From Subsaximicrobium wynnwilliamsii (GTDB taxonomy: Bacteria; Bacteroidota; Bacteroidia; Flavobacteriales; Flavobacteriaceae), in the NCBI RefSeq assembly GCF_007997225.1, contig NZ_VORM01000018.1, positions 1-64,000 on the forward strand: 64,000 nt of DNA. The letters run 5' to 3'. The position numbers and the translations under genes are program-made. Below are positions 56,043 to 64,000 of the stretch, piece by piece. The stretch's first letter is position 1. Each line of letters starts with the position of its first letter. Under the pieces are notes generated by a model that worked only from the letters and a program-made list of their open reading frames with translations, made no database searches and was not told the origin of the DNA.

Positions 56043-56945
56043 ATGCTGAAAATTGCCTTTCATCCCATCTACAAACATTCCTTACCAGAAGGCCACCGTT
56101 TCCCTATGCTGAAGTACGAGCTACTGCCAGAACAATTGGTTTATGAAGGCACCTGTACCGAAGCGAATTTCTTTGAGCCCGAAATTCCTGACGATTCACA
56201 CATCTTAAGAGTGCACACTGAAGCTTACTACCAAGACTTGAATCAATTGACCTTAGACAAACGCGCTGCCCGAAAACTGGGATTTCCTTTGAGTGCAGAT
56301 TTGGTAAAACGCGAGATCATCATAGCCGATGGCACGATGAAAGCCAGTGAATTTGCATTAAAAAACGGGATTGCCATGAACATCGCTGGCGGCACTCACC
56401 ACGCCTATTCCGATCATGGGGAGGCTTTCTGTTTGCTCAACGATCAAGCGATTGGCGCACGTTACCTTCAGCATAAAAAGCTAGCCGAGAAAATCCTGAT
56501 AGTCGATCTCGATGTACATCAAGGCAATGGCACTGCCGAAATTTTTGCAAATGACCCTTCCGTATTCACCTTTTCGATGCACGGCAAGGGCAATTATCCG
56601 TTTAAAAAGGAAGTGAGCGATTTAGACATTGCTCTAGAAAATGATGCCGATGACGCCACTTATCTCAAGCTCCTCTATGAAACCCTTCCGAAGTTAATCA
56701 AAACAGAGCGTCCCGATTTTATATACTATTTATGTGGCGTGGATGTGGTGGCATCAGACAAGTTAGGCCGATTGGGCCTAAGCCTTGAAGGCTGCAAGGA
56801 ACGCGACCGTTTTGTCTTGCAAAGTTGTAAAGACGCAAAAATACCGGTCATGTGCAGCATGGGTGGCGGATATTCCCCAGATATCAAAATCATTCTTGAG
56901 GCCCATGCCAATACGTTTCGTGTGGCTCAGGATTTGTTTTCGTAG
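56043..56945 (+). CDS. Histone deacetylase / AcuC-like family enzyme
   Basis: A 300-aa zinc hydrolase. The family motifs are complete: AGGTHHAYSDHGEAFCLLND (paired His119-His120), VDLDVHQGNGTAEIF (Asp155, Asp157, His159: zinc ligands), FSMHGKGNYPF, the late CGVDVVASDKLGRLGLS (zinc Asp) and MGGGYS. Bacterial members deacetylate polyamines, acetoin-pathway enzymes or other acetylated amines, and the substrate here is unknown. It follows the PiT-like gene by 40 bp. Confidence 0.93.
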   Translation: MLKIAFHPIYKHSLPEGHRFPMLKYELLPEQLVYEGTCTEANFFEPEIPDDSHILRVHTEAYYQDLNQLTLDKRAARKLGFPLSADLVKREIIIADGTMKASEFALKNGIAMNIAGGTHHAYSDHGEAFCLLNDQAIGARYLQHKKLAEKILIVDLDVHQGNGTAEIFANDPSVFTFSMHGKGNYPFKKEVSDLDIALENDADDATYLKLLYETLPKLIKTERPDFIYYLCGVDVVASDKLGRLGLSLEGCKERDRFVLQSCKDAKIPVMCSMGGGYSPDIKIILEAHANTFRVAQDLFS

Positions 56946-56998
56946 TTATTTCGGTAAGATTTTCACCTAAAAACATCCTCAAAAGAAACAATATCCCC

Positions 56999-57006
56999 TA
57001 TATTTG
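56999..57006 (+). promoter_or_regulatory. -7 box before the 57047 gene
   Basis: TATATTTG, an exact TAnnTTTG match, 40 bp before ATG 57047. Confidence 0.6.
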
Positions 57007-57046
57007 CTTTATTATTTAGAATCATTATTAATAAAAATAGAATAAC

Positions 57047-58456
57047 ATGAAGAAATTTTACATCTTACTATTACCAATATTATGTGCTCAAATAGGATGG
57101 GCGCAAATAGAACAGGTATTTGATATCAATGAGGGGGAAGGAAACTCTTCACCAAATAACTTATTTGTTTTTGGCTCGGCCATTTATTTTGGCGCTGACG
57201 ATTCTGGCGGAACCAATTCTCCTGGAGATGAAGATTTGGGAAGGGAACTATGGAAAAGTGATGGTACGGCAGCAGGCACCTCTTTTGTGTCTAATTTAAG
57301 AACTGGTGATGCCGGTTCTAGTCCTGGAAACTTTTTTGAATATAATGGATCCCTATATTTCTCGGCAAATTCTGGATCAGGTAGTGTGTTGTTTTCATCA
57401 GACGGTACCACAGCCGGTACTGCTGCCACTGGTGACGGTTTCGTATTTAACCCAACACCCTTGGATGGTCTAATCTATTTTGTGGATACGACAACAGGTA
57501 ACAGCTTAAACCAATTTAACGGAACCTCTTCCGCTTTAGTTGCTGGATCGGGTTCTGAAAGTCTTATTGGAGCCACGATGATTGCTTATCAAGACAAAAT
57601 ATTTTGTTATATGGATGAAGCTACAGATGAACCAACGATTGGCAGGGAACTTTACGCCTATGACCCTGCAATAGATAGTTTCAACTTAATCAAGGATATT
57701 ACTGAAAGCAATGAAGATTCAGGGATTAGTAATTTTACAATTTTAGGAACAAATCTTTATTTTGAAGCTTTGGGAAAGTTATGGAAAACTGATGGTACAA
57801 CCGCTGGAACTCTTGCAGTGGCTGCAGCTGAAGCCGAAGGGATCGATGCTATTAACAATTTTTACGCATGGAACGGAAAATTATTTTTTGAGGGCGACAA
57901 TGGGTCAGACGATCAGTTATGGATTTACGACCCTACCTTAGATACTGTGACTAATGTTAGCAATGTCACGGGTAATCACGATCCTTCCGACTTTGCCCCG
58001 CTTGGCGATTTTTTATACTATTCTGGCAAAGTTGAAGGTGATACAGAGAGCTATTTATTTCGAACAGATGGTGCTATTACCGTAAGATTAGACAGTGATA
58101 TCTTTGGCATAGATGACATTGTGGCATTAGACGGGGTATTATACTTTGAAGCAGAAAATACTGTTATAGGAAGAGAGCTTTTCAAACTAGACCCTACAAC
58201 CTTAACTGTTTCAAACGCTATAGTCTTAGCTAAGTCCGTTTCAATTTACCCAAATCCTGCAACTTCAGTATTGAACTTAAAATCTGCCTCTAATTTTGAT
58301 TTCAAATACAGCATAATCGATATAAATGGAAGAGAGTTACAGTCTGGAAATGTCGTGAACAAACAAATTTCAATAGATTTGGCTACAGGCTTGTATATTT
58401 TACAACTTAAGGCGGAGAAACAGCCTTTAGTTCTGAAAAAAATCATCATAGAGTAA
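57047..58456 (+). CDS. ELWxxDGT-like secreted protein with T9SS sorting domain
   Basis: A 469-aa protein with signal peptide 1-19 (AQIGWAQ). Repeats related to ELWxxDGT: RELWKSDGTAAGT, VLFSSDGTTAGT, KLWKTDGTTAGT, with YNGSLYFSAN-type strands between them, and later degenerate repeats. This suggests a beta-propeller. The C-terminal 75 residues (IYPNPATSVLNL...GLYILQLKAEKQP) form a T9SS type A sorting domain. It is insulated from the following susC by a hairpin, and may or may not act with that uptake locus. A longer relative is at 39701. Confidence 0.88.
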   Translation: MKKFYILLLPILCAQIGWAQIEQVFDINEGEGNSSPNNLFVFGSAIYFGADDSGGTNSPGDEDLGRELWKSDGTAAGTSFVSNLRTGDAGSSPGNFFEYNGSLYFSANSGSGSVLFSSDGTTAGTAATGDGFVFNPTPLDGLIYFVDTTTGNSLNQFNGTSSALVAGSGSESLIGATMIAYQDKIFCYMDEATDEPTIGRELYAYDPAIDSFNLIKDITESNEDSGISNFTILGTNLYFEALGKLWKTDGTTAGTLAVAAAEAEGIDAINNFYAWNGKLFFEGDNGSDDQLWIYDPTLDTVTNVSNVTGNHDPSDFAPLGDFLYYSGKVEGDTESYLFRTDGAITVRLDSDIFGIDDIVALDGVLYFEAENTVIGRELFKLDPTTLTVSNAIVLAKSVSIYPNPATSVLNLKSASNFDFKYSIIDINGRELQSGNVVNKQISIDLATGLYILQLKAEKQPLVLKKIIIE

Positions 58457-58485
58457 CGAAATAGAATTTATTATAAATTTCACAA

Positions 58486-58526
58486 AACTTCGTTGTTCCT
58501 ATCAGAATGACGAAGTTAATTTTTTT
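58486..58526 (+). terminator. Terminator upstream of susC
   Basis: An 8-bp perfect stem AACTTCGT/ACGAAGTT (58486-58493 with 58510-58517) is followed by AA and seven T, ending directly at the susC ATG. Its position in the leader also allows a role in attenuation. Confidence 0.7.
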
Positions 58527-61500
58527 ATGGCAAAAATCGGTTTTATAATCCTATTGTTGTTTAGTGTATCCTTTGGGTTTTCGCAAAATCAGCGAATGAT
58601 TTCGGGAGTGGTCAAAAGTGCTTCAGAAAATTTTCCCCTGGCAGGAGCGACCCTAATTATCAAAGGTACAGGCAAAGGTGCGGTCACTAACATTGAAGGG
58701 GAGTTCAAGTATTTAGTCAATAGCAAGTACGCCATAGAAAAGGTGGTACTTGAAGTCTCTTATTTAGGGTTTATTTCAAAAACTGTCACTTTGGGCAAGC
58801 AGTCATATTTTGAGATTTATCTAGAGGAAGATATTTCGTCTTTGGATGAAATAGTCATTACCTCCTCCTATGGTACAAAAAAACTAAAACAAGAAGTTGT
58901 GGGAAGCGTCGCCAGCATAACAGCAGATCAATTGATTACCGAGCAACCTGCCAACACGTTTGACGAACTTTTAGAAGGTCAATTAGCAGGCGTATATATA
59001 GAAACCAATCCACGATTGGGCGAAGAAATATCAATAAACATTAGAGGTCAAGGATCACTAACACCATTAAATGCAAATGTTGTAGGCACATCTACACAAC
59101 CTTTGATTATTGTAGACGGCATTATTCTCTCTGAAGAAGTGGGTATTGATGGAAGTGACTTTTTTGATGTTGGTACTGGAAATCTTTCAGAAAACATTTT
59201 GAATCCTTTGGCGAGGGTGGGTATTCAAGATATTCAAAGTTTCGATGTGCTCAAAGATGCAGCTGCGGTTGGGCTTTATGGAGCCGATGCCGCCAATGGT
59301 GTGATTATAATTACAACCAAATCGGGAAAAAAAGGGAAGTTAAGAGTCAATGCTTCAGTACAATCTGGGATTAGCGAACCCATCAATCAGTTCCAATTTT
59401 TAAATGGCGAGTCATTTCAAAGAATACAGAACATTTACAATACCAACAACGGTGATCTCAATAATGTTCAATCTTGGAATGGGGTGAATACAGACTGGTT
59501 TTCACTGCTCAATCGTGCAGGGATTTTCAACCGTTATGGTCTAGGTGTATCGGGTGGCACCGAGCATTGGAGCTATCGTGCCAATGCCAATTACCAAATA
59601 AACAAGGAGTCGCAAGTCAACAATCAATTTGAAAAACTGAATACCACTCTTGCATTAGATTATCGAAAAAAGGATTTTACAGCATCCTTACGATTTTCGC
59701 CTTCCTTGACAGTCAAAAATGACCCCAATACTTTATATGCTTTTGCAATAGCACCAAACATTCCGGTTTATGATGCTAATGGCGTTTACACCAATTTTGA
59801 AACCTTCGGAAACCCTTTAGCTGTGGCCGAACAGAACATTTCAGAGTCAAAAACCTTTGCGATTTTGAACAGTATCAACATGAATTATCAATTAACAGAT
59901 GATTTAAGACTCACGACGCTTTTCGGTATCGACTATTCAGAAAAGGACGAAGACAAATTGTTTTCGGGTCTCAATGGTTCCGGACAGTTTAATGATGGCA
60001 CCTTAGGCAGGCGGGTTCAAAGGGAGCGCAACACCAAACGCTGGAATTGGAGTGCGAATTTATTCTACAATAAAACATTCGGTAAAGCCCATTATTTTGA
60101 CGCACTTTTAGGTATGGAAACCCGACAAGAAAAAGTAGATTTCTCCTATGCCTTAGGAAATGGCTTTGATATATTGGAAAACGCCCAGCCCATTGCTTCT
60201 GCAGAGAGACAGAATTTTAGGTTTGATAGCTCTGAAACAACGGGACGCTCAGTATTCTCCCAACTTAATTATGACTTTAAAAAGACCTATTTCTTGTTAG
60301 CCAATTTCAGGGTAGACCAAAGTTCAGCCTTTGGCAGCGATAATGATACCGCATTAAATGGCGGTTTTGGTGCCAGCTGGATAATTAGCAATGAAAACTT
60401 TTTCTCAAAAAACATCAAAAATCCAGTCGATTTTTTAAGACTTCGCGTGAGTTATGGTTCCACAGGAAATTCTAGAATTGGCTCCTATCGTGCACTGGGT
60501 CTTTACACCGTTGACAACAATGACGATGGTAACGGTTACAACGGCAATAATTTTGCAAATGCAAGTTCTGCACCCAATCCCAATCTCGGCTGGGAGCGCA
60601 ACAACAAATTCAATATTGGGCTTGATGTGAATGCTTTTAATAGGTTCAAAATCACTGCGGAAATCTTTAGGGATGATATCAAAGACCTTATCGTAAGCCG
60701 AAGCGTCATCCCAGAATCTGGCTACACCAACGTGCAAATCAATGGCGCTGCAATGTACAATCAAGGTGTTGAGTTTTCGCTGCAGGCCGATTGGCTGAAA
60801 ACCTCCAAATTTAAATGGCAGTCTAATGTAAACATTTCAAAAATAGAGAATGAGATTACCGCTTTAAAGGGTTTGGGATCAAACACATCATCTGCCGAAG
60901 TCGCCAGAGCACAGCAAATTGGATATGCAACAAGCACGTATTGGGGATTCGACTTTATAGGGATTGATCCAGCAACCGGTCGAGAGCTTTATAATGTAGA
61001 TGGTTCTATCTATGATGGCAGTTATGTAGCAGCAAACTTTACTCCTGCCGATTGGCAGCCGATTGGCAATTCCCAACCCGATTTTTTTGGAGGCCTACGT
61101 AACAGTTTTAGTTACAAAGGCATTAATCTCAACATGATATTTTCCTTTGCTTATGGCCAAGATGCTTTGATAGACCGTGTGCTTTTAGACAATTATCGCG
61201 TCCTGACCAACCGTAATCTAAGCATTAACGTGCTAGACGAAGCTTGGCAACAGCAAGGCGATTTAGCAAGTTTTCCTGTCATTTCAAATTCCAATCGCAT
61301 CATTTCAAATTCGTCAAAATACCTGTATGATGCGTCACACATTAAGCTAAAAGCGATCAATCTTAGTTATGATTTACCAGCAAGCCTAATGAAAATTCCG
61401 TTTGAGGCCTTATCCGTTTTCGTGAATGGCAGCAATTTAGTGTATTGGTACAAACATAAAAGCCCGAAAAACAAAAACGGAATTGCCGAATTCAAGAGCG

Positions 61501-61550
61501 TATATCCAGAAATGAGAACCTTTTCATTAGGTTTAAATGCATCGTTTTAA
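58527..61550 (+). CDS. SusC/RagA-family TonB-dependent receptor
   Basis: A 1007-aa outer-membrane receptor. Signal peptide 1-19 (VSFGFSQ); carboxypeptidase-regulatory-like domain (about 22-105; GVVKSASENFPLAGATLIIKG); then the SusC-type start of the plug (SSLDEIVITSSYGTKK), LITEQPANTFDELLEGQLAGV, ISINIRGQGSL and GVIIITTKSGKKG; and a large barrel ending in FSLGLNASF. SusC proteins form a lidded channel with the SusD lipoprotein encoded next to them. The substrate (glycan, peptide or other) cannot be read from sequence, because no glycoside hydrolase or peptidase gene is in view. Confidence 0.95.
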   Translation: MAKIGFIILLLFSVSFGFSQNQRMISGVVKSASENFPLAGATLIIKGTGKGAVTNIEGEFKYLVNSKYAIEKVVLEVSYLGFISKTVTLGKQSYFEIYLEEDISSLDEIVITSSYGTKKLKQEVVGSVASITADQLITEQPANTFDELLEGQLAGVYIETNPRLGEEISINIRGQGSLTPLNANVVGTSTQPLIIVDGIILSEEVGIDGSDFFDVGTGNLSENILNPLARVGIQDIQSFDVLKDAAAVGLYGADAANGVIIITTKSGKKGKLRVNASVQSGISEPINQFQFLNGESFQRIQNIYNTNNGDLNNVQSWNGVNTDWFSLLNRAGIFNRYGLGVSGGTEHWSYRANANYQINKESQVNNQFEKLNTTLALDYRKKDFTASLRFSPSLTVKNDPNTLYAFAIAPNIPVYDANGVYTNFETFGNPLAVAEQNISESKTFAILNSINMNYQLTDDLRLTTLFGIDYSEKDEDKLFSGLNGSGQFNDGTLGRRVQRERNTKRWNWSANLFYNKTFGKAHYFDALLGMETRQEKVDFSYALGNGFDILENAQPIASAERQNFRFDSSETTGRSVFSQLNYDFKKTYFLLANFRVDQSSAFGSDNDTALNGGFGASWIISNENFFSKNIKNPVDFLRLRVSYGSTGNSRIGSYRALGLYTVDNNDDGNGYNGNNFANASSAPNPNLGWERNNKFNIGLDVNAFNRFKITAEIFRDDIKDLIVSRSVIPESGYTNVQINGAAMYNQGVEFSLQADWLKTSKFKWQSNVNISKIENEITALKGLGSNTSSAEVARAQQIGYATSTYWGFDFIGIDPATGRELYNVDGSIYDGSYVAANFTPADWQPIGNSQPDFFGGLRNSFSYKGINLNMIFSFAYGQDALIDRVLLDNYRVLTNRNLSINVLDEAWQQQGDLASFPVISNSNRIISNSSKYLYDASHIKLKAINLSYDLPASLMKIPFEALSVFVNGSNLVYWYKHKSPKNKNGIAEFKSVYPEMRTFSLGLNASF

Positions 61551-61551
61551 T

Positions 61552-62997
61552 ATGAAGACATCCATTTTTTATATCGTATTTTTTAGCTTAAGCCTTTTGG
61601 CCTGCAGTGATTTTTTGGAGATTGAGCCCGATGTGCAAGTGTCTATTGAAGAGCAACTCTCTACAAAAGCAGGCGTTTTAGAAGCTTACAGTGGTATTTA
61701 TAAGGATATTGAAACCTTAACTTCTTCTAATTATGCGTTATATGGAGAAGTACTTGGCGGCAATATCGCCTTTACTCCGGCGTCCTCAACTGGTCAAGTT
61801 TCAGTGTTTTCTCAGATCGAAACGACCTATAATTTTGAAGCAACCCAGTTTACAGTAGATTTTGAAAGCTATTATCTAGCGTGCTACGAAATCATCAACC
61901 AAAGCAATCTGCTGTTGGAACGTTCAGATGGTTTTACCTTTTTTGATTCGGAAGGATTAAACCAACTAAAAGCAGAATTGTTGACCATTCGGGCCTTTGC
62001 CCATTATCAAGTATCCTTGCTATTTGCTCAAAATTATAATTTCACTCCAAATGCTTCGCATTTAGGTGTTGTCTACAATACCGAAACGCTTACGGCAGGT
62101 GAGGATTTTCCAGCCAGAAAAACCATGGCCGAAACCTATAGCCTTATCAAAACCGACTTGAACGATGCCTTGAATTTGCATGGTAATACACAATTATTAT
62201 CGGGGCCTTCTTTTTCCTACTTCAATGTTCTAACCACGAAAGCCTTGTATGCCAGAGTCGCTTTGCAAATGAATGATTGGGACACTGCAAGAAGCTTTGC
62301 AGACGATATCATCGATAATTCTGGAATTGCATTGATGAGCAGCGAGACCTACGTACAGGAATGGGAACAGGAGGTCGCTCCAGTGAGTGAGGTTATACTT
62401 GAGTTTACGGCACCACGAAATTCTGATGGCAGCGTAAGTTCTTCTGTTTCGGAGTTCTTTAGCAGTAATCAAAACTCAAACATCGCTAAAAACTCGGCTT
62501 CAGGTGATCTTATTGATTTATATACTGATGATGACATAAGGCGCAGCATGTTTATTCAACAAGACATTAACACCAATGTCAACGGGGTCATTACACCTAA
62601 GACCTATTATTTCACAAAGAAATTTCAAAACGATGCTGGCACCACAGTCATACGTTTGTCTGAACTTTATTTAATTCGTGCAGAAGCCAACGCCCGCCTG
62701 GGAAGCCTTGAGCAAGCGCTCAATGATTTAAATACTGTGAGAACCCGAGCTAATCTCGAAGCAATAACCAATACCAGCAATCTACTCCAGGAAATTTTCA
62801 TTGAAAGACGTCTCGAATTGGCTTTCGAAAACATGTTATTTTTTGACATCTTGCGTTATAAAAAAGATGTGTTTCGCGATCAGGATTGTATATCTAATTT
62901 GTGCGATGTGGCATATCCGTCTCCATTTTTTATTCAACCCATTCCGTTTTTCAGTATTTCGTTGAACCAAAACATCCAACAAAATGAAGGCTACTAA
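61552..62997 (+). CDS. SusD/RagB-family nutrient-binding lipoprotein
   Basis: A 481-aa lipoprotein from ATG 61552, one base after the susC stop. The lipobox is SLLAC (Cys about residue 17), followed by SDFLEIEPDVQVS, the usual SusD opening. The middle has TPR-like helices (LNQLKAELLTIRAFAHYQVSLLFAQNY cut here for length), and the end has LSELYLIRAEANARLG, LNDLNTVRTRANL and FIERRLELAFE, the classic SusD tail, finishing QQNEGY. It binds substrate and closes the SusC channel. A longer reading to 61537 overlaps susC and is not preferred. Confidence 0.95.
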   Translation: MKTSIFYIVFFSLSLLACSDFLEIEPDVQVSIEEQLSTKAGVLEAYSGIYKDIETLTSSNYALYGEVLGGNIAFTPASSTGQVSVFSQIETTYNFEATQFTVDFESYYLACYEIINQSNLLLERSDGFTFFDSEGLNQLKAELLTIRAFAHYQVSLLFAQNYNFTPNASHLGVVYNTETLTAGEDFPARKTMAETYSLIKTDLNDALNLHGNTQLLSGPSFSYFNVLTTKALYARVALQMNDWDTARSFADDIIDNSGIALMSSETYVQEWEQEVAPVSEVILEFTAPRNSDGSVSSSVSEFFSSNQNSNIAKNSASGDLIDLYTDDDIRRSMFIQQDINTNVNGVITPKTYYFTKKFQNDAGTTVIRLSELYLIRAEANARLGSLEQALNDLNTVRTRANLEAITNTSNLLQEIFIERRLELAFENMLFFDILRYKKDVFRDQDCISNLCDVAYPSPFFIQPIPFFSISLNQNIQQNEGY

Positions 62998-64000
62998 ATT
63001 TTTTTTACTTTGCATGATCACTTTGGCTTTGACAGCCTGTTCCAAAGAAGAGAATAAACGTTTCTCCAATGCTGATGGGCCGTTTGTACGCTTCTTTTTA
63101 TTGGTAAACAACAACAATGAAGCTTTAGAATTTCCTGAAATCAATGGTGGTCTCCAGCCCGTTTCGGTATTTGATAAGACCGATATTAAAATACTCAAAA
63201 TTCCAGTTGCACTCACTTACGAAGCACTTTCTGAAAACATCACAGTTAATTTTGAAAGCACAAGTTCTATCAATATGAGCAACTTCAATATAAGCCCAAA
63301 CAATCTAAGCTTCACACCAGAACGTTTGATCGATACCATTTATGTTGGTTTTAATGAGCGTTGGAATCCAAATGCAAATACGGAACTCAATTTTAGGTTA
63401 ACCAACGTGAGCGATCAAAACATCCAGATTGGGATGCCAAATAACGATGCCAGTAATGAAACACTTTTGGTCACTTTAGGCGAAGTCAACCCCACTTATT
63501 TATTTGAGACTCCAAACCAACAAGAAATTATTGGCACTAATGGTGAAGTCATTAATTTTTCAGTTCTTTTTCCAAAAGGCTATTTGCCTTCAGAACTTGA
63601 GAATTTCAATCTAATAGAAGCCATAAACAGTGACTTTAATTACACTCTGGAGCGTCTGCCTTTAACAAATACCAGCACGATTGACTATAAACTCACGCTC
63701 AACGAAGCCATTACAATAGATGAATTGGAATTTAGTGCTCAATTTAAACTTGCCGATTTAAGTGGCTATACTCTTAGCGGAAGCAGTACTTACTCCATTA
63801 AAAAACCTATTGTGATCGACCGTGATTTGAGCGTGTTCACTGCCAATAACTTCTACGATCTATCTGATCCGTTCTACAGAACCTTCGGTGAGAATTGGAT
63901 TGACAACAGTGACGATGGGGTTTGCGAATGGCGCAGTTTCAATGCCTTTACCTTCCCTGTAGTTGTGACGGCCGATAATCCCAACGCGGTTTTGTATGAT
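62984..64000 (+). CDS. Lipoprotein of the susCD locus, 3' end outside the window
   Basis: The frame is open from ATG 62984 to the right edge (339 codons, no stop). It overlaps the susD end by 14 bp, so it is in the same operon. Signal peptide with lipobox LTAC (Cys about residue 18) then SKEENKRF. The body is beta-rich, with repeated Ig-like strands (NFNISPNNLSFTPERLIDTIYVGF, split motif; NVSDQNIQIGMPNNDAS) and an ending DNSDDGVCEWRSF. No family is recognised. By position it is likely a surface lipoprotein that helps capture or process the substrate taken up by SusC/SusD. Confidence 0.85.
   Translation, partial: MKATKFFLLCMITLALTACSKEENKRFSNADGPFVRFFLLVNNNNEALEFPEINGGLQPVSVFDKTDIKILKIPVALTYEALSENITVNFESTSSINMSNFNISPNNLSFTPERLIDTIYVGFNERWNPNANTELNFRLTNVSDQNIQIGMPNNDASNETLLVTLGEVNPTYLFETPNQQEIIGTNGEVINFSVLFPKGYLPSELENFNLIEAINSDFNYTLERLPLTNTSTIDYKLTLNEAITIDELEFSAQFKLADLSGYTLSGSSTYSIKKPIVIDRDLSVFTANNFYDLSDPFYRTFGENWIDNSDDGVCEWRSFNAFTFPVVVTADNPNAVLYD

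Overview
The window comes from a member of the Bacteroidota, most likely a marine-type Flavobacteriaceae. The evidence is the Bacteroidetes-type -7 box TAnnTTTG in front of many genes, the near absence of Shine-Dalgarno sequences, several secreted proteins with C-terminal type IX secretion (T9SS) sorting domains, a porZ-recO gene pair, a SusC/SusD pair, and intergenic palindromes that are common in this family. No rRNA, tRNA or CRISPR array was found.

Layout. 1-7.5 kb: tail of an unknown gene, an NfeD-like/flotillin pair, a Bor-family lipoprotein with a small membrane protein, bioB, a DUF3784-type membrane protein, a JmjC/cupin-8 protein, a small beta-barrel protein and recX. 7.5-21.3 kb: three large secreted T9SS cargo proteins (2195, 852 and 1132 aa); the first and third share a C-terminal module. 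21.8-28.9 kb: a minus-strand run of gdhA, porZ, recO and a TonB-dependent receptor. 29-39.6 kb: mixed housekeeping genes (outer-membrane protein, metB-type enzyme, DUF3298 lipoprotein, Na+/H+ antiporter, ArsC-like protein, EamA transporter, YefM/YoeB toxin-antitoxin, thioesterase, yicC-gmk-nadD) and a frameshifted nucleotidyltransferase. 39.7-44.6 kb: an accessory patch with an ELWxxDGT-repeat T9SS protein, yraN, a dead IS982-type element bracketed by a 38-bp direct repeat, and two AT-rich surface-protein genes. 44.6-57 kb: LD-carboxypeptidase, metG, two lipoproteins, tex, a 2.07-kb tandem array of about 116-bp units that fills the whole space between tex and a convergent Ca2+/Na+ antiporter, a PiT-like membrane protein and a histone-deacetylase-like enzyme. 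57-64 kb: a T9SS protein, then susC-susD and a lipoprotein gene that runs off the right edge.

How it fits together. Much of the window builds the cell surface. PorZ belongs to the T9SS attachment machinery, and five or more of its likely substrates are encoded nearby. The SusC/SusD/lipoprotein genes form a nutrient-uptake unit. The most unusual non-coding features are the 18.1-copy tandem array, a 106-nt element present twice in opposite orientation (31167-31272 and 36376-36481) with conserved ends and a variable centre of fixed length, and the 38-bp repeat around the broken IS. I did not find a clearly new multi-gene system. The best leads are listed in the findings.
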